NCBI GenBank assembly: GCA_045801465.1
Contig: JBJMSU010000072.1
Coordinates: forward strand, 1-17,681
Reading direction: 5' to 3'
Source of the DNA: DATFWC01 sp045801465
Lineage (GTDB): Bacteria > Pseudomonadota > Alphaproteobacteria > Rhizobiales > Xanthobacteraceae
Length of the DNA: 17,681 nucleotides
The number at the start of each line of letters is the position of its first letter. Positions within the stretch are counted from its first letter, which is position 1. Below the pieces are notes generated by a model, which was not told the origin of the DNA, did not search any database, and saw only the letters and a list, made by a program, of their open reading frames with translations. Below are positions 6,181 to 12,589 of the stretch, in pieces. A program made the position numbers and the translations under genes.

Positions 6181-6984
6181 ATGGCGATCTTTCGCACCGT
6201 AGCGCTCGCGATAGCCGTGGCGGCCTTGCTGCCCCCCGCGCTGCCGGCTCACGCCTGCGACTCCAATTATCCATGGCTGTGCAAACCCGTTCCCAGCATC
6301 GAGCCGTCCGAGACGACGGAGACGAGCAAAGCCGTAAAGCCGCTGCCAATCACCACGCAACGGAACGAGGCCAGAGCAGCCAAGCCGGCCAAGGCGAGGA
6401 CCGCCGTCAAGTCAGCCAAGGCAAGGGTCCAGCGTTCGGCGCAAGCGAGAGTGGCGCAAGCGAGAGTTAAGCACGTTGCGCGCAAACCGCCGGCCCGACG
6501 CCTGGTCTTGCGCCCGCGCCACCATGACGTCGCGGCAGCATTGCCCGAGGACTTGGGTCTGACGCCGAACGAACCGACGAGAATCGCGCCGCCGAAGCCG
6601 AGCGAACGCGCTCAGAAGCCGGCGGTTCCGTCGGCCGTTGCCGAGGCAGTTAACGACGCCAATCCCGGATTTGCCGCCGCATGGGAGCGCAGCACGGGCA
6701 TGGCCGAACCGGTCGGGGCCGCCTCGGTCGGCGTCGCGCCTGTCGGGGCCGCGCCGGTCGCAGCCGCGCCGGTCGGGGCCGCCACCGCGACTGAGGCGAG
6801 CGAGCCGGCAAGCGAGCCCGCTCCGGTGAAGCCGGTGCCGGTCGCTTCACAGAGCGAGGTCAACGAGATCGATCTCGCGGCTGCCGATCCTGCACCTCAA
6901 TCCGATGGGTCTTGGCTGCGCGGGTTGTTTATCGCCTTCGGCGGCATCCTGGCGCTCGGGTCGGCGCTGCGGCTGTTCCTCTGA
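6181..6984 (+). CDS. Exported low-complexity protein with C-terminal membrane anchor
   Basis: A 267-aa protein with AGGAG before the ATG. A signal peptide (residues 1-25, ending PAHA) is followed by CDSNYPWLCKPVPS, whose two cysteines could bond in the periplasm. Residues 40-120 are basic and Ala/Lys/Arg-rich, with an exact 5-residue duplication. Residues 177-201 are five PVGAA-like pentapeptides. A final hydrophobic helix (GLFIAFGGILALGSALRLFL) would anchor the protein. Such a basic, disordered linker between a secreted N-terminus and an anchor suggests envelope or cell-wall association, but no function can be named. It is followed by a hairpin and then the PQQ module on the same strand. Confidence 0.75.
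   Translation: MAIFRTVALAIAVAALLPPALPAHACDSNYPWLCKPVPSIEPSETTETSKAVKPLPITTQRNEARAAKPAKARTAVKSAKARVQRSAQARVAQARVKHVARKPPARRLVLRPRHHDVAAALPEDLGLTPNEPTRIAPPKPSERAQKPAVPSAVAEAVNDANPGFAAAWERSTGMAEPVGAASVGVAPVGAAPVAAAPVGAATATEASEPASEPAPVKPVPVASQSEVNEIDLAAADPAPQSDGSWLRGLFIAFGGILALGSALRLFL
6439..6468 (+). repeat. Tandem duplication of 15 bp in the 6181 gene
   Basis: GCGCAAGCGAGAGTG is followed directly by GCGCAAGCGAGAGTT. The pair encodes AQARV twice and looks like a recent slippage duplication. Confidence 0.8.
6709..6783 (+). repeat. Five tandem 15-bp units encoding PVGAA-like pentapeptides
   Basis: In-frame units at 6709, 6724, 6739, 6754 and 6769 encode PVGAA, SVGVA, PVGAA, PVAAA and PVGAA. The units differ by a few bases each. 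Copy number probably varies between strains. Confidence 0.8.
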
Positions 6985-7021
6985 CGAGGCACCGCTCGTT
7001 TTTCAGGAGCGAACTGCCGCC

Positions 7022-7037
7022 GGTGACCGCCGTCACC
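7022..7037 (+). terminator. Hairpin between the 6181 gene and the dehydrogenase gene
   Basis: GGTGAC-CGCC-GTCACC is a perfect 6-bp stem with a 4-nt loop, 38 bp after the stop at 6984. No T-run follows, so it may be a weak terminator or a protein-binding palindrome. Confidence 0.3.
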
Positions 7038-7144
7038 TGATCGCGCGTGCCAGGATGGCCATTGCGCAACGCACATGGTTGTCGGACACTGGAGCGGGAT
7101 GCCCCGTTTTTCTGCGGGAAAGACGTCCGCGAGGGAGGAAATTC

Positions 7145-8404
7145 ATGGTCGCGACCTGCATCACGCGCAAAGTCTGGCTTGCCGGCACCGTTGCCGGATT
7201 TGTCTTGGCTGTTGCGCCCGCCGTGGCGCAACAGCCTGCCCCGCCTCCAGGTCCGCCGCCCGGCTTCAGCCCGTTGGATCGGTCAAATCCCGCGGCGAGT
7301 CAGCAGGACACCAATCTCAAGCCGCATCCAACGCCACCGGTCGCAGCCACGCCCGACAAGCTTCCCGTCGACAAGCTGAAGCTGCCGGCTGGCTTCAAGG
7401 CGGAGGTGTGGTCGCATGGCCATCCTGCCGCGCGCACCATGGTGATGGGCCCCAAGGGCACGGTGTTCATGGGCACGCGGCTGATCGGTCGCGTCTACGC
7501 CATCACCAACAAGGATGGAAAGCGCGAGGCCAAGGTCCTGCTTCAGGGGCTGACCCAGCCCAACGGGCTCGCGATGAAGGACGGCGCGCTCTACGTGCTC
7601 GCCATCAACAAGGTGCTGCGTTACGACAACATCGAGGACAAGCTCGACAACGTCGGCGAACCGGTCGATCTGACGGACAAGTTCAATCTGCCGCCGGATA
7701 TCCACCACAATTGGAAATACGCCGACTTCGGACCTGACGGTAAGCTCTACATCCAGACCGGTGCCAACTGTAACATCTGCGAGATCAATCCCGGCGTGCA
7801 CGGGCAGATCCGTCGCTACAATGCGGACGGCTCCGGCATGGAGATCGTCGCGCGCGGCGTCCGCAACACCGTCGGCTTCCACTGGCATCCCGAGACGCGC
7901 GAGCTGTGGTTTACCGACAACGGTCGCGACTGGGCCGGCAACGCGGGTCCCGAGGACGAGCTCAACCGGATTCCGAGGGACCAGGAAGGCGCCAATTTCG
8001 GCTTCCCGTACTGCCACGCCAACGGCATTCCCGATCCCGACATCAAGCGGCCGAACCCGTGCGCCGGCGTGGTCATGCCGGCCGCCTTGACCGGACCGCA
8101 TTCGGCCGGACTCGGCATCAAGTTCTACACCGGCACCATGTTCCCGCCGGAATATCGGAATGTCGCTTTCATCGCCCGGCGCGGATCGTGGAACCGGGAA
8201 CAGAAGTTCGGCTATGACGTGGTGATCGCGCGACCGCAGCCGGATGGAACGGCGAAGATCGAACCGTTCATGACGGGGCTGCTCGATGAGGCCAAGAACG
8301 AGTTCCATGGCCGGCCGACCTATATCCTGCAAATGGAGGACGGTTCACTGCTCGTGTCCGACGAGCAGAACGGCGCGATTTATCGCGTTTCGTACAGCAA
8401 ATAG
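7145..8404 (+). CDS. PQQ-dependent sorbosone/aldose dehydrogenase family protein
   Basis: A 419-aa predicted periplasmic dehydrogenase. The ATG at 7145 follows GGGAGGA and opens a signal peptide (residues 1-29, ending APAVA); the frame is open further upstream, but those residues overlap the previous gene and lack a signal. After a proline-rich linker (about 30-75) comes a six-bladed beta-propeller of the glucose/sorbosone dehydrogenase fold, with family stretches TQPNGLAMKDGALYV, HHNWKYADFGPDGKLYIQTG, RGVRNTVGFHWHPET, LWFTDNGRDW and LVSDEQNGAIYRV. Family enzymes oxidise aldoses or sorbosone with PQQ and pass electrons to a cytochrome. The cytochrome c gene follows after 20 bp, and pqqABC lie just beyond, supporting PQQ use. 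The exact sugar is unknown. Confidence 0.9.
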   Translation: MVATCITRKVWLAGTVAGFVLAVAPAVAQQPAPPPGPPPGFSPLDRSNPAASQQDTNLKPHPTPPVAATPDKLPVDKLKLPAGFKAEVWSHGHPAARTMVMGPKGTVFMGTRLIGRVYAITNKDGKREAKVLLQGLTQPNGLAMKDGALYVLAINKVLRYDNIEDKLDNVGEPVDLTDKFNLPPDIHHNWKYADFGPDGKLYIQTGANCNICEINPGVHGQIRRYNADGSGMEIVARGVRNTVGFHWHPETRELWFTDNGRDWAGNAGPEDELNRIPRDQEGANFGFPYCHANGIPDPDIKRPNPCAGVVMPAALTGPHSAGLGIKFYTGTMFPPEYRNVAFIARRGSWNREQKFGYDVVIARPQPDGTAKIEPFMTGLLDEAKNEFHGRPTYILQMEDGSLLVSDEQNGAIYRVSYSK

Positions 8405-8424
8405 AGCGTGGTCTCCAACGGCTG

Positions 8425-9015
8425 ATGCTCGTTATTCCTGAGCCGTGGCGGTCGCTGATCCTCGGATTGGCGGCCGCATTCTTCTCCGTCGGCTGCGCGG
8501 CGGCGCAGAACATGCCGCTGGCGGAACGAATTGCGCAGTGCGGCGGCTGCCATGGCGAGGATGGCAACTCGCGCCTGGAGAAGGTCCCGTCGCTGGCCGG
8601 GCAGCCCGCCTACTTCGTGATGAACCAGCTGTTCCTGATGCGCGAGAACGTGCGCCGGGTCGAAGCGATGATGCCGTTCGTGAAGGACCTCAAGGACGAC
8701 GAGCTGACCGCATTGGCGCAGCACTACGCCTCGCTCGAGGCCAAGCCGAGCGACGAGGCGATCGACCGGTCGGTCATCGAGCGCGGCGCCGAGCTTGCCC
8801 GGTCGCTGCGTTGCGGTTCCTGCCACCTGCCGACCTTTGCCGGACAGGAGCAGATGCCGCGAGTGGCAAAGCAGCGCGTCGACTACTTGATCGAGGCGTT
8901 GAAATCCTACCGCGACAATACCCGCAGCGGCGCCGAAACGCTCATGAGCGCCACCGTCGCCGGATTGCCCGACGCCGACCTCGTGGCGCTCGCACATTAT
9001 TCCGCATCGCGGTAA
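8425..9015 (+). CDS. Diheme cytochrome c (c4-like), electron acceptor of the dehydrogenase
   Basis: A 196-aa exported protein. The N-terminal hydrophobic segment (LILGLAAAFFSVGCAAA) is a signal peptide, with likely cleavage before QN; SVGC is a poor lipobox, so a lipoprotein is less likely. Two class I heme c motifs are visible: CGGCH (C39, C42, H43) and CGSCH (C130, C133, H134). Each sits in a repeat of similar design, as in cytochromes c4. It begins 20 bp after the dehydrogenase stop, so the two are almost certainly co-transcribed and form a periplasmic electron path to the respiratory chain. The ATG at 8425 lacks a strong ribosome site, which suggests translational coupling. No other start fits a signal peptide. 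Confidence 0.92.
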   Translation: MLVIPEPWRSLILGLAAAFFSVGCAAAQNMPLAERIAQCGGCHGEDGNSRLEKVPSLAGQPAYFVMNQLFLMRENVRRVEAMMPFVKDLKDDELTALAQHYASLEAKPSDEAIDRSVIERGAELARSLRCGSCHLPTFAGQEQMPRVAKQRVDYLIEALKSYRDNTRSGAETLMSATVAGLPDADLVALAHYSASR

Positions 9016-9050
9016 CTTGGCGCGCGGTGGAACAGGGCGGTCGACCACAC

Positions 9051-9068
9051 CGCCGGCTTGAGTCGGCG
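9051..9068 (+). terminator. Hairpin downstream of the cytochrome gene
   Basis: CGCCGGC-TTGA-GTCGGCG forms a 7-bp stem with one G-T pair and a tetraloop, 36 bp after the cytochrome stop. No T-run follows. It may separate the dehydrogenase operon from pqqA. The rest of the 208-bp gap to pqqA would hold the pqqA promoter, but I see no convincing boxes. Confidence 0.35.
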
Positions 9069-9223
9069 CCTCGCGCCCACTTTCTCGCCAATCGCCCATG
9101 ATGGGAGCAGGTGTGCATACCTGAATCGACTTAGCCGCATTGCGCATCCGTTCGCCCTGCACTACGTTTTGGTCGATGCACGCTGAAGCGGCTTAAAGGC
9201 TTCACGCAATGGAGGAGGAAACC

Positions 9224-9301
9224 ATGGCCTGGACGACACCGACCCTCGTTGAAATTTGCATCGGGCTCGAGATCAACGGCTACCTGCCGGCCGAGTTCTG
9301 A
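9224..9301 (+). CDS. pqqA: PQQ precursor peptide PqqA
   Basis: A 25-aa peptide, MAWTTPTLVEICIGLEINGY followed by LPAEF. It carries the E-x-x-x-Y motif (E16, Y20) whose glutamate and tyrosine side chains PqqE joins to build PQQ. The surrounding EICIGLEINGY closely resembles Methylobacterium PqqA. GGAGGAGGA ends three bases before the ATG at 9224, a strong ribosome site. An ATG at 9209 is in frame but would place the ribosome site inside the gene. The length is typical. pqqB follows after 31 bp. The precursor motif is intact, so the peptide could still serve as substrate if PqqD and PqqE are made elsewhere in the genome. Confidence 0.93.
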   Translation: MAWTTPTLVEICIGLEINGYLPAEF

Positions 9302-9332
9302 CGCGTAATATTGCAGCCCTCGGCCCCACCGC

Positions 9333-10238
9333 ATGGGGCGCCTGACCGCCATCGTGCTCGGTTCGGCGGCCGGGGGTGGTTACCCGCAATGGAATTGCCG
9401 CTGCCCGGTGTGCCGCCTCGCCTGGGAGGGTGACCGGCGGGTGAAGGCGCGCACCCAGGCGAGCGTTGCCGTTTCGGCGGACGGCGAAGCCTGGATTTTG
9501 CTGAACGCATCGCCTGATTTGCGGGCCCAGATCGCGGCAACTCCGGCATTGCGACCGGCCACCGGTACGCGCGGAAGCCCCATCGCCGCCGTCTTGCTCA
9601 CTGGCGCCGAAATCGACCAGATCGCCGGCCTCCTGACGCTGCGCGAGCGTCAAGGCTTTGCCTTGCTCGGCACTGCCGAGACGCTTGCTCTCATTGCCGA
9701 GAACCCGATCTTTGCCGTGCTCGCGCCCGACCTGGTGCGGCGCCGCGCGGTGGCGCTGGACGAGCCTTTTGCCTTGCCCGGCGGGATCGAAGCGCGGCTG
9801 TTCGCCGTGCCGGGAAAGATGCCGCTCTATCGCGAAGGGGAATCTCCGCCGACCGCCGTCGAAACGGAAGTCAACGTGGGCGTGGAGCTTCGCCTCGGCG
9901 GGGCACGGCTTGCCTATGTGCCGGGCGCCGCCGCTGTCCCGCCGTCGCTGAAGGAACGGCTTGCGCGCGCCGACGTGGTGCTGTTCGACGGCACGTTGTT
10001 CGTGGACGACGAGATGATCCGCAGCGGGACGGGCGAAAAAACCGGCCGCCGCATGGGGCACATGCCGATCGACGGGCCCGATGGCTCGCTCGCCGCGCTC
10101 GCCGATCTCGAGGCTCGGCGCGTCTACATTCACGTCAACAACACCAATCCCATCCTGGTCGACGGCTCGCCCGAGCGCCGCCGCGTGGTCGCGGCCGGCT
10201 GGGCCGTCGCCGAAGACGGCATGGAGATCGCGGTGTGA
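9333..10238 (+). CDS. pqqB: PQQ biosynthesis protein PqqB (altered metal-site motif)
   Basis: A 301-aa metallo-beta-lactamase-fold protein of normal length. Hallmarks: LGSAAGGGYPQWNC (9-22), the structural zinc cysteines C22, C24 and C27, NASPD (58-62), ETEVNVG, RRMGHM and HVNNTNPIL (H267). PqqB is reported to be an iron-dependent hydroxylase acting on the diamino acid cut from PqqA. The catalytic metal motif in Klebsiella and Methylobacterium PqqB reads T-x-x-x-x-D-H-x-x-GLL. Here it is TGAEIDQIAGLL: D95 is kept, but H is replaced by Q96, and an earlier aspartate (in Methylobacterium) is E93. The fold is intact but activity may be reduced or changed. It lies between pqqA and pqqC. Confidence 0.93.
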   Translation: MGRLTAIVLGSAAGGGYPQWNCRCPVCRLAWEGDRRVKARTQASVAVSADGEAWILLNASPDLRAQIAATPALRPATGTRGSPIAAVLLTGAEIDQIAGLLTLRERQGFALLGTAETLALIAENPIFAVLAPDLVRRRAVALDEPFALPGGIEARLFAVPGKMPLYREGESPPTAVETEVNVGVELRLGGARLAYVPGAAAVPPSLKERLARADVVLFDGTLFVDDEMIRSGTGEKTGRRMGHMPIDGPDGSLAALADLEARRVYIHVNNTNPILVDGSPERRRVVAAGWAVAEDGMEIAV

Positions 10239-10290
10239 TAGGCTGGATCGGATAACGACGCGAAAAGGGTCGTCCGCTCTGGTGCCCGGA

Positions 10291-11034
10291 ATGAAGCTGA
10301 TGAGTCCCGACGAGCTCGAGGCGGCGCTGCGCGAAATCGGCGCGCGGCGCTATCATCGCTTACATCCCTTCCATGTGCTCATGCGTGAGGGCAAATGCAC
10401 CAAAGGCCAGATCCAGGCCTGGGCGCTGAACCGCTACTATTATCAGGCCTCGATTCCGCTCAAGGATGCGGGCCTGATCGCGCGCTGCGACGATCCCGCA
10501 TTGCGGCGCGAGTGGCGCTCGCGCCTCGTCGATCACGATGGCGAAGGCGAGGGCGACGGCGGCATCGCGCGCTGGCTTAAGCTCACCGATGGCCTTGGGC
10601 TGAACCGCGAGGACGTCATCTCGCTGCGCGGGCTCCTTCCGGCGACGCGCTTCGCGGTCGATGCCTATGTGCGTTTCGTGCGCGAGCAGACGCTCCTCGA
10701 GGCCGTCGCCTCCTCGCTCACTGAATTGTTCTCGCCCACCATCATCAACGAGCGGATCGCCGGCATGCTGGCGAATTATGATTTCGTCACCCGCGAGACG
10801 CTCGCCTATTTCGACAAGCGCCCGCCGCAGGCGGCGCGCGATTCCGACTTCGCGCTCGACTACGTCAAGCGCCATGCGGTGACACCGCCGAGCCAGCAGG
10901 CGGTGCTGGCGGCGCTCGAGTTCAAGTGCGACGTGCTGTGGGCGATGCTCGACGCGCTCTACCACGCTTATGTGGCGCCCCGGCACGTGCCGCCCGGCGC
11001 CTTCGTGCCGGAGGACTGGCAGGGCGTGCACTGA
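10291..11034 (+). CDS. pqqC: Pyrroloquinoline-quinone synthase PqqC
   Basis: A 247-aa cofactor-independent oxidase of the TENA/PqqC helical fold, close to the usual 250 aa. It performs the final ring closure and eight-electron oxidation that gives PQQ. Conserved stretches: YHRLHPFH (21-28), NRYYYQ, LVDHDGEGEGDGG (H82), ATRFAVDAYVRFV, FSPTIINERI, NYDFVTRETLAYFDKR, DFALDYVKRHA and FKCDVLWAMLDALY. All the histidine and tyrosine-rich active-site stretches are present. The start could be ATG 10291, ATG 10300 or GTG 10282; none has a strong ribosome site, so I take 10291. It is not fused to PqqD, unlike Methylobacterium PqqCD. The stop overlaps the ATG of a broken short frame (TGATG). Confidence 0.95.
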   Translation: MKLMSPDELEAALREIGARRYHRLHPFHVLMREGKCTKGQIQAWALNRYYYQASIPLKDAGLIARCDDPALRREWRSRLVDHDGEGEGDGGIARWLKLTDGLGLNREDVISLRGLLPATRFAVDAYVRFVREQTLLEAVASSLTELFSPTIINERIAGMLANYDFVTRETLAYFDKRPPQAARDSDFALDYVKRHAVTPPSQQAVLAALEFKCDVLWAMLDALYHAYVAPRHVPPGAFVPEDWQGVH

Positions 11035-11114
11035 TGAATCGCCCCAGCCGTGTCCGTTTTCGAGCAAACCGGGAATTGAGCCGACATCACCCAATGACTG
11101 AGTCTGACCCCTAA
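11034..11114 (+). pseudogene. Possible remnant of the pqqD start region
   Basis: The ATG at 11034 overlaps the pqqC stop as TGATG, the classic coupling of pqqC to pqqD in unfused operons. The frame reads MNRPSRVRFRANRELSRHHP and stops after 26 codons. None of the PqqD core (PRLxxGVRLR..., L-N-x-x-A, ILxLxDG) follows in any frame before the opposite-strand SDR gene. A few N-terminal residues may be genuine; the rest looks like unrelated sequence brought in by a deletion or rearrangement. Chance overlap cannot be excluded. Confidence 0.3.
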
Positions 11115-11223
11115 TCGGACATTGTCCCTGGGCTTTGAGCATTCGAGCTCGTTCGACTCGCATCCGCCGCCCGACATATCGGCGACAAGGGACAGCCTGA
11201 AACCTAACGGTCCCTCTTAGCGC

Positions 11224-11243
11224 CCCTCGGACAGCTCCGAGGG
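11224..11243 (-). terminator. Hairpin at the end of the SDR operon
   Basis: CCCTCGGA-CAGC-TCCGAGGG is a perfect 8-bp stem with a 4-nt loop, starting 3 bp beyond the SDR stop. No T-run follows on either strand. Its position at the end of a five-gene operon favours transcript end formation or 3' stabilisation. Confidence 0.5.
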
Positions 11244-11246
11244 CCA

Positions 11247-12014
11247 CTACACCGTCTGGCCGCCATCGATAACCATGGCGTGCCCGACGACGAAGGCGGC
11301 CGCGTCCGAAGACAGCCAGACGACGGCCGCGGCGATCTCCTCGGGCTTTCCCATCCGGCCGACCGGCTCCTGCGCGATCACCCGCTCGCGTCCGTCGGGG
11401 GTGCCCCCGCTGAAGCGGTCCATCATCGGTGTGTCGACGATGCCGGGGCACACGACGTTCACGCGGATATTCGACTTCGCGTAGTCGAGGGCCGCCGCCT
11501 TCGTGAGGCCGACGATGCCGAATTTCGCGGCGCAGTATGCGGCCTGACCCGCGATGCCTTTGACCCCGGCGCCTGACGAGGTGTTCACGATCGCGCCACC
11601 CCCTTGCTTCAACATCAAGGGAATCTCGTACTTCATGCATAGGAATACGCTGCGAAGGTTCACGCGCACGATCCGGTCCCACTCCTCCTCCCTGAGATCG
11701 GCTGTCGCGGTTATCGCCTGTTCGGAGCCGGCGTTGTTGAAGGCGAAATCGAGGTGCCCGAACGCTTCGACGCCCTTGTGCAGGGCAGCCTTGACGTCCT
11801 CGGTTCGCGTCACGTCGCACCTGACGGCAAGCGCCCGTCCGCCGAGTTCCTCGATCATTCGGGCTGTTTCCTGATTGCCCTGTTCCGAAACATCGGCGAC
11901 CACTACGTCGGCACCCTCGCGAGCGAACGCCAGGGCGGTAGCGCGGCCTATGCCGTTCGCCCCCCCGGTCACAAAGGCGACCTTCCCTGCAAAGCTCCCA
12001 TTCTTATTCGGCAC
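11247..12014 (-). CDS. Short-chain dehydrogenase/reductase (classical SDR)
   Basis: A 255-aa cytoplasmic NAD(P)-dependent oxidoreductase of usual length. Cofactor motif TGGANGIG at 16-23, with D41 after the second strand favouring NAD(H). NNAG at 93-96, N119, catalytic S147, Y160 and K164 (YCAAK), and the PGIVDTPM loop at the end of the active site are all present. GTG at 12014 follows AGGAGCG, a good ribosome site. It is the last gene of a five-gene minus-strand run, 81 bp after the cyclophilin-like gene. In an operon with an aldehyde oxidoreductase it may reduce or oxidise an alcohol, aldehyde or keto acid of the same pathway. The substrate is unknown. Confidence 0.93.
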   Translation of the reverse strand: MPNKNGSFAGKVAFVTGGANGIGRATALAFAREGADVVVADVSEQGNQETARMIEELGGRALAVRCDVTRTEDVKAALHKGVEAFGHLDFAFNNAGSEQAITATADLREEEWDRIVRVNLRSVFLCMKYEIPLMLKQGGGAIVNTSSGAGVKGIAGQAAYCAAKFGIVGLTKAAALDYAKSNIRVNVVCPGIVDTPMMDRFSGGTPDGRERVIAQEPVGRMGKPEEIAAAVVWLSSDAAAFVVGHAMVIDGGQTV

Positions 12015-12095
12015 TATCCGCTCCTATTTCGTCTTCGCGTGATGATGAATTCCATGCTTGGTGCTCACGGTCAGTTCCCCGGCGTCTGGCTCGGA

Positions 12096-12536
12096 TCAGT
12101 GGATCAGTTCGACCGTCACTTCGACCGGGCCCGGGACATCGAATATTTCGGCTCCAGAATTGACTCGTCCCAGAAGGACGATGCCGGGCGACGGGATCGT
12201 CAGCCCATCGTGCCGGTAAAAGATCACGAAGTTGCCGCCCGGCCGCCAATAGCCCAGGTCTCCCGATTGATAGCTCGGGCTCGCCTCTGTGCGCTCCGAA
12301 AGCGGTCTGGGAATGGAGCCGGTCTTCTCGCGCCTCAAATGGTCACGCATGCGGATGGACAAAGGAAGCATTGCGATGAGATCCCGAGCGGCCTCGCTGC
12401 TATTGAGCGTTGCGGTCACTGTTTGGTCACCCATGCGAATCCGAATCCGTTGACCCTCCTCGGCGGACGCAGAAGGCCCCAACCCGGATGCTGCACAGAG
12501 AACGATGCCGGTGATGTGCCGAGCTCCTGATTTCAT
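12096..12536 (-). CDS. Exported cyclophilin-like fold protein
   Basis: A 146-aa protein. Residues 1-25 (MKSGARHITGIVLCAASGLGPSASA) form a signal peptide, so the product is probably periplasmic. The mature part matches the bacterial cyclophilin-like fold family (Pfam Cyclophil_like2): GDQTVTATLNSSEAARDLIAMLPLSIRMRDH, then GDLGYWRPGGNFVIFYRHDG, then IVLLGRVNSGAEIF. Members lack proven prolyl isomerase activity and often sit in oxidoreductase operons. AGGAG precedes the ATG at 12536. It follows the Moco subunit gene by 53 bp, and the SDR comes next, so it is inside the aldehyde oxidoreductase operon. A role in ligand binding, or in stability of the periplasmic enzyme, is inference. Confidence 0.8.
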   Translation of the reverse strand: MKSGARHITGIVLCAASGLGPSASAEEGQRIRIRMGDQTVTATLNSSEAARDLIAMLPLSIRMRDHLRREKTGSIPRPLSERTEASPSYQSGDLGYWRPGGNFVIFYRHDGLTIPSPGIVLLGRVNSGAEIFDVPGPVEVTVELIH

Positions 12537-12589
12537 GCGTCACTCCTGGTGTTCCGCTTGAACGAAACGGTCTATGCGCACCACGCCGA

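Noticed and set aside
6709..6783. Tandem 15-bp repeats as a CRISPR-like array
   Set aside because: The units are contiguous, in frame and code for PVGAA-type pentapeptides; there are no spacers.
7283..8332. 349-codon minus-strand open frame
   Set aside because: It is antisense to the PQQ dehydrogenase, which has a clear signal peptide and family motifs.
9029..9055. GGAAC upstream of pqqA as an EcfG promoter
   Set aside because: The position 17 nt later does not read CGTT.
9209..9223. Upstream in-frame ATG for pqqA
   Set aside because: It would put the strong GGAGGAGGA ribosome site inside the gene and add MEEET, which PqqA peptides lack.
10360..11820. 486-codon minus-strand open frame
   Set aside because: It overlaps pqqC in antisense and the SDR gene in another frame; its sequence is arginine-rich and matches nothing.
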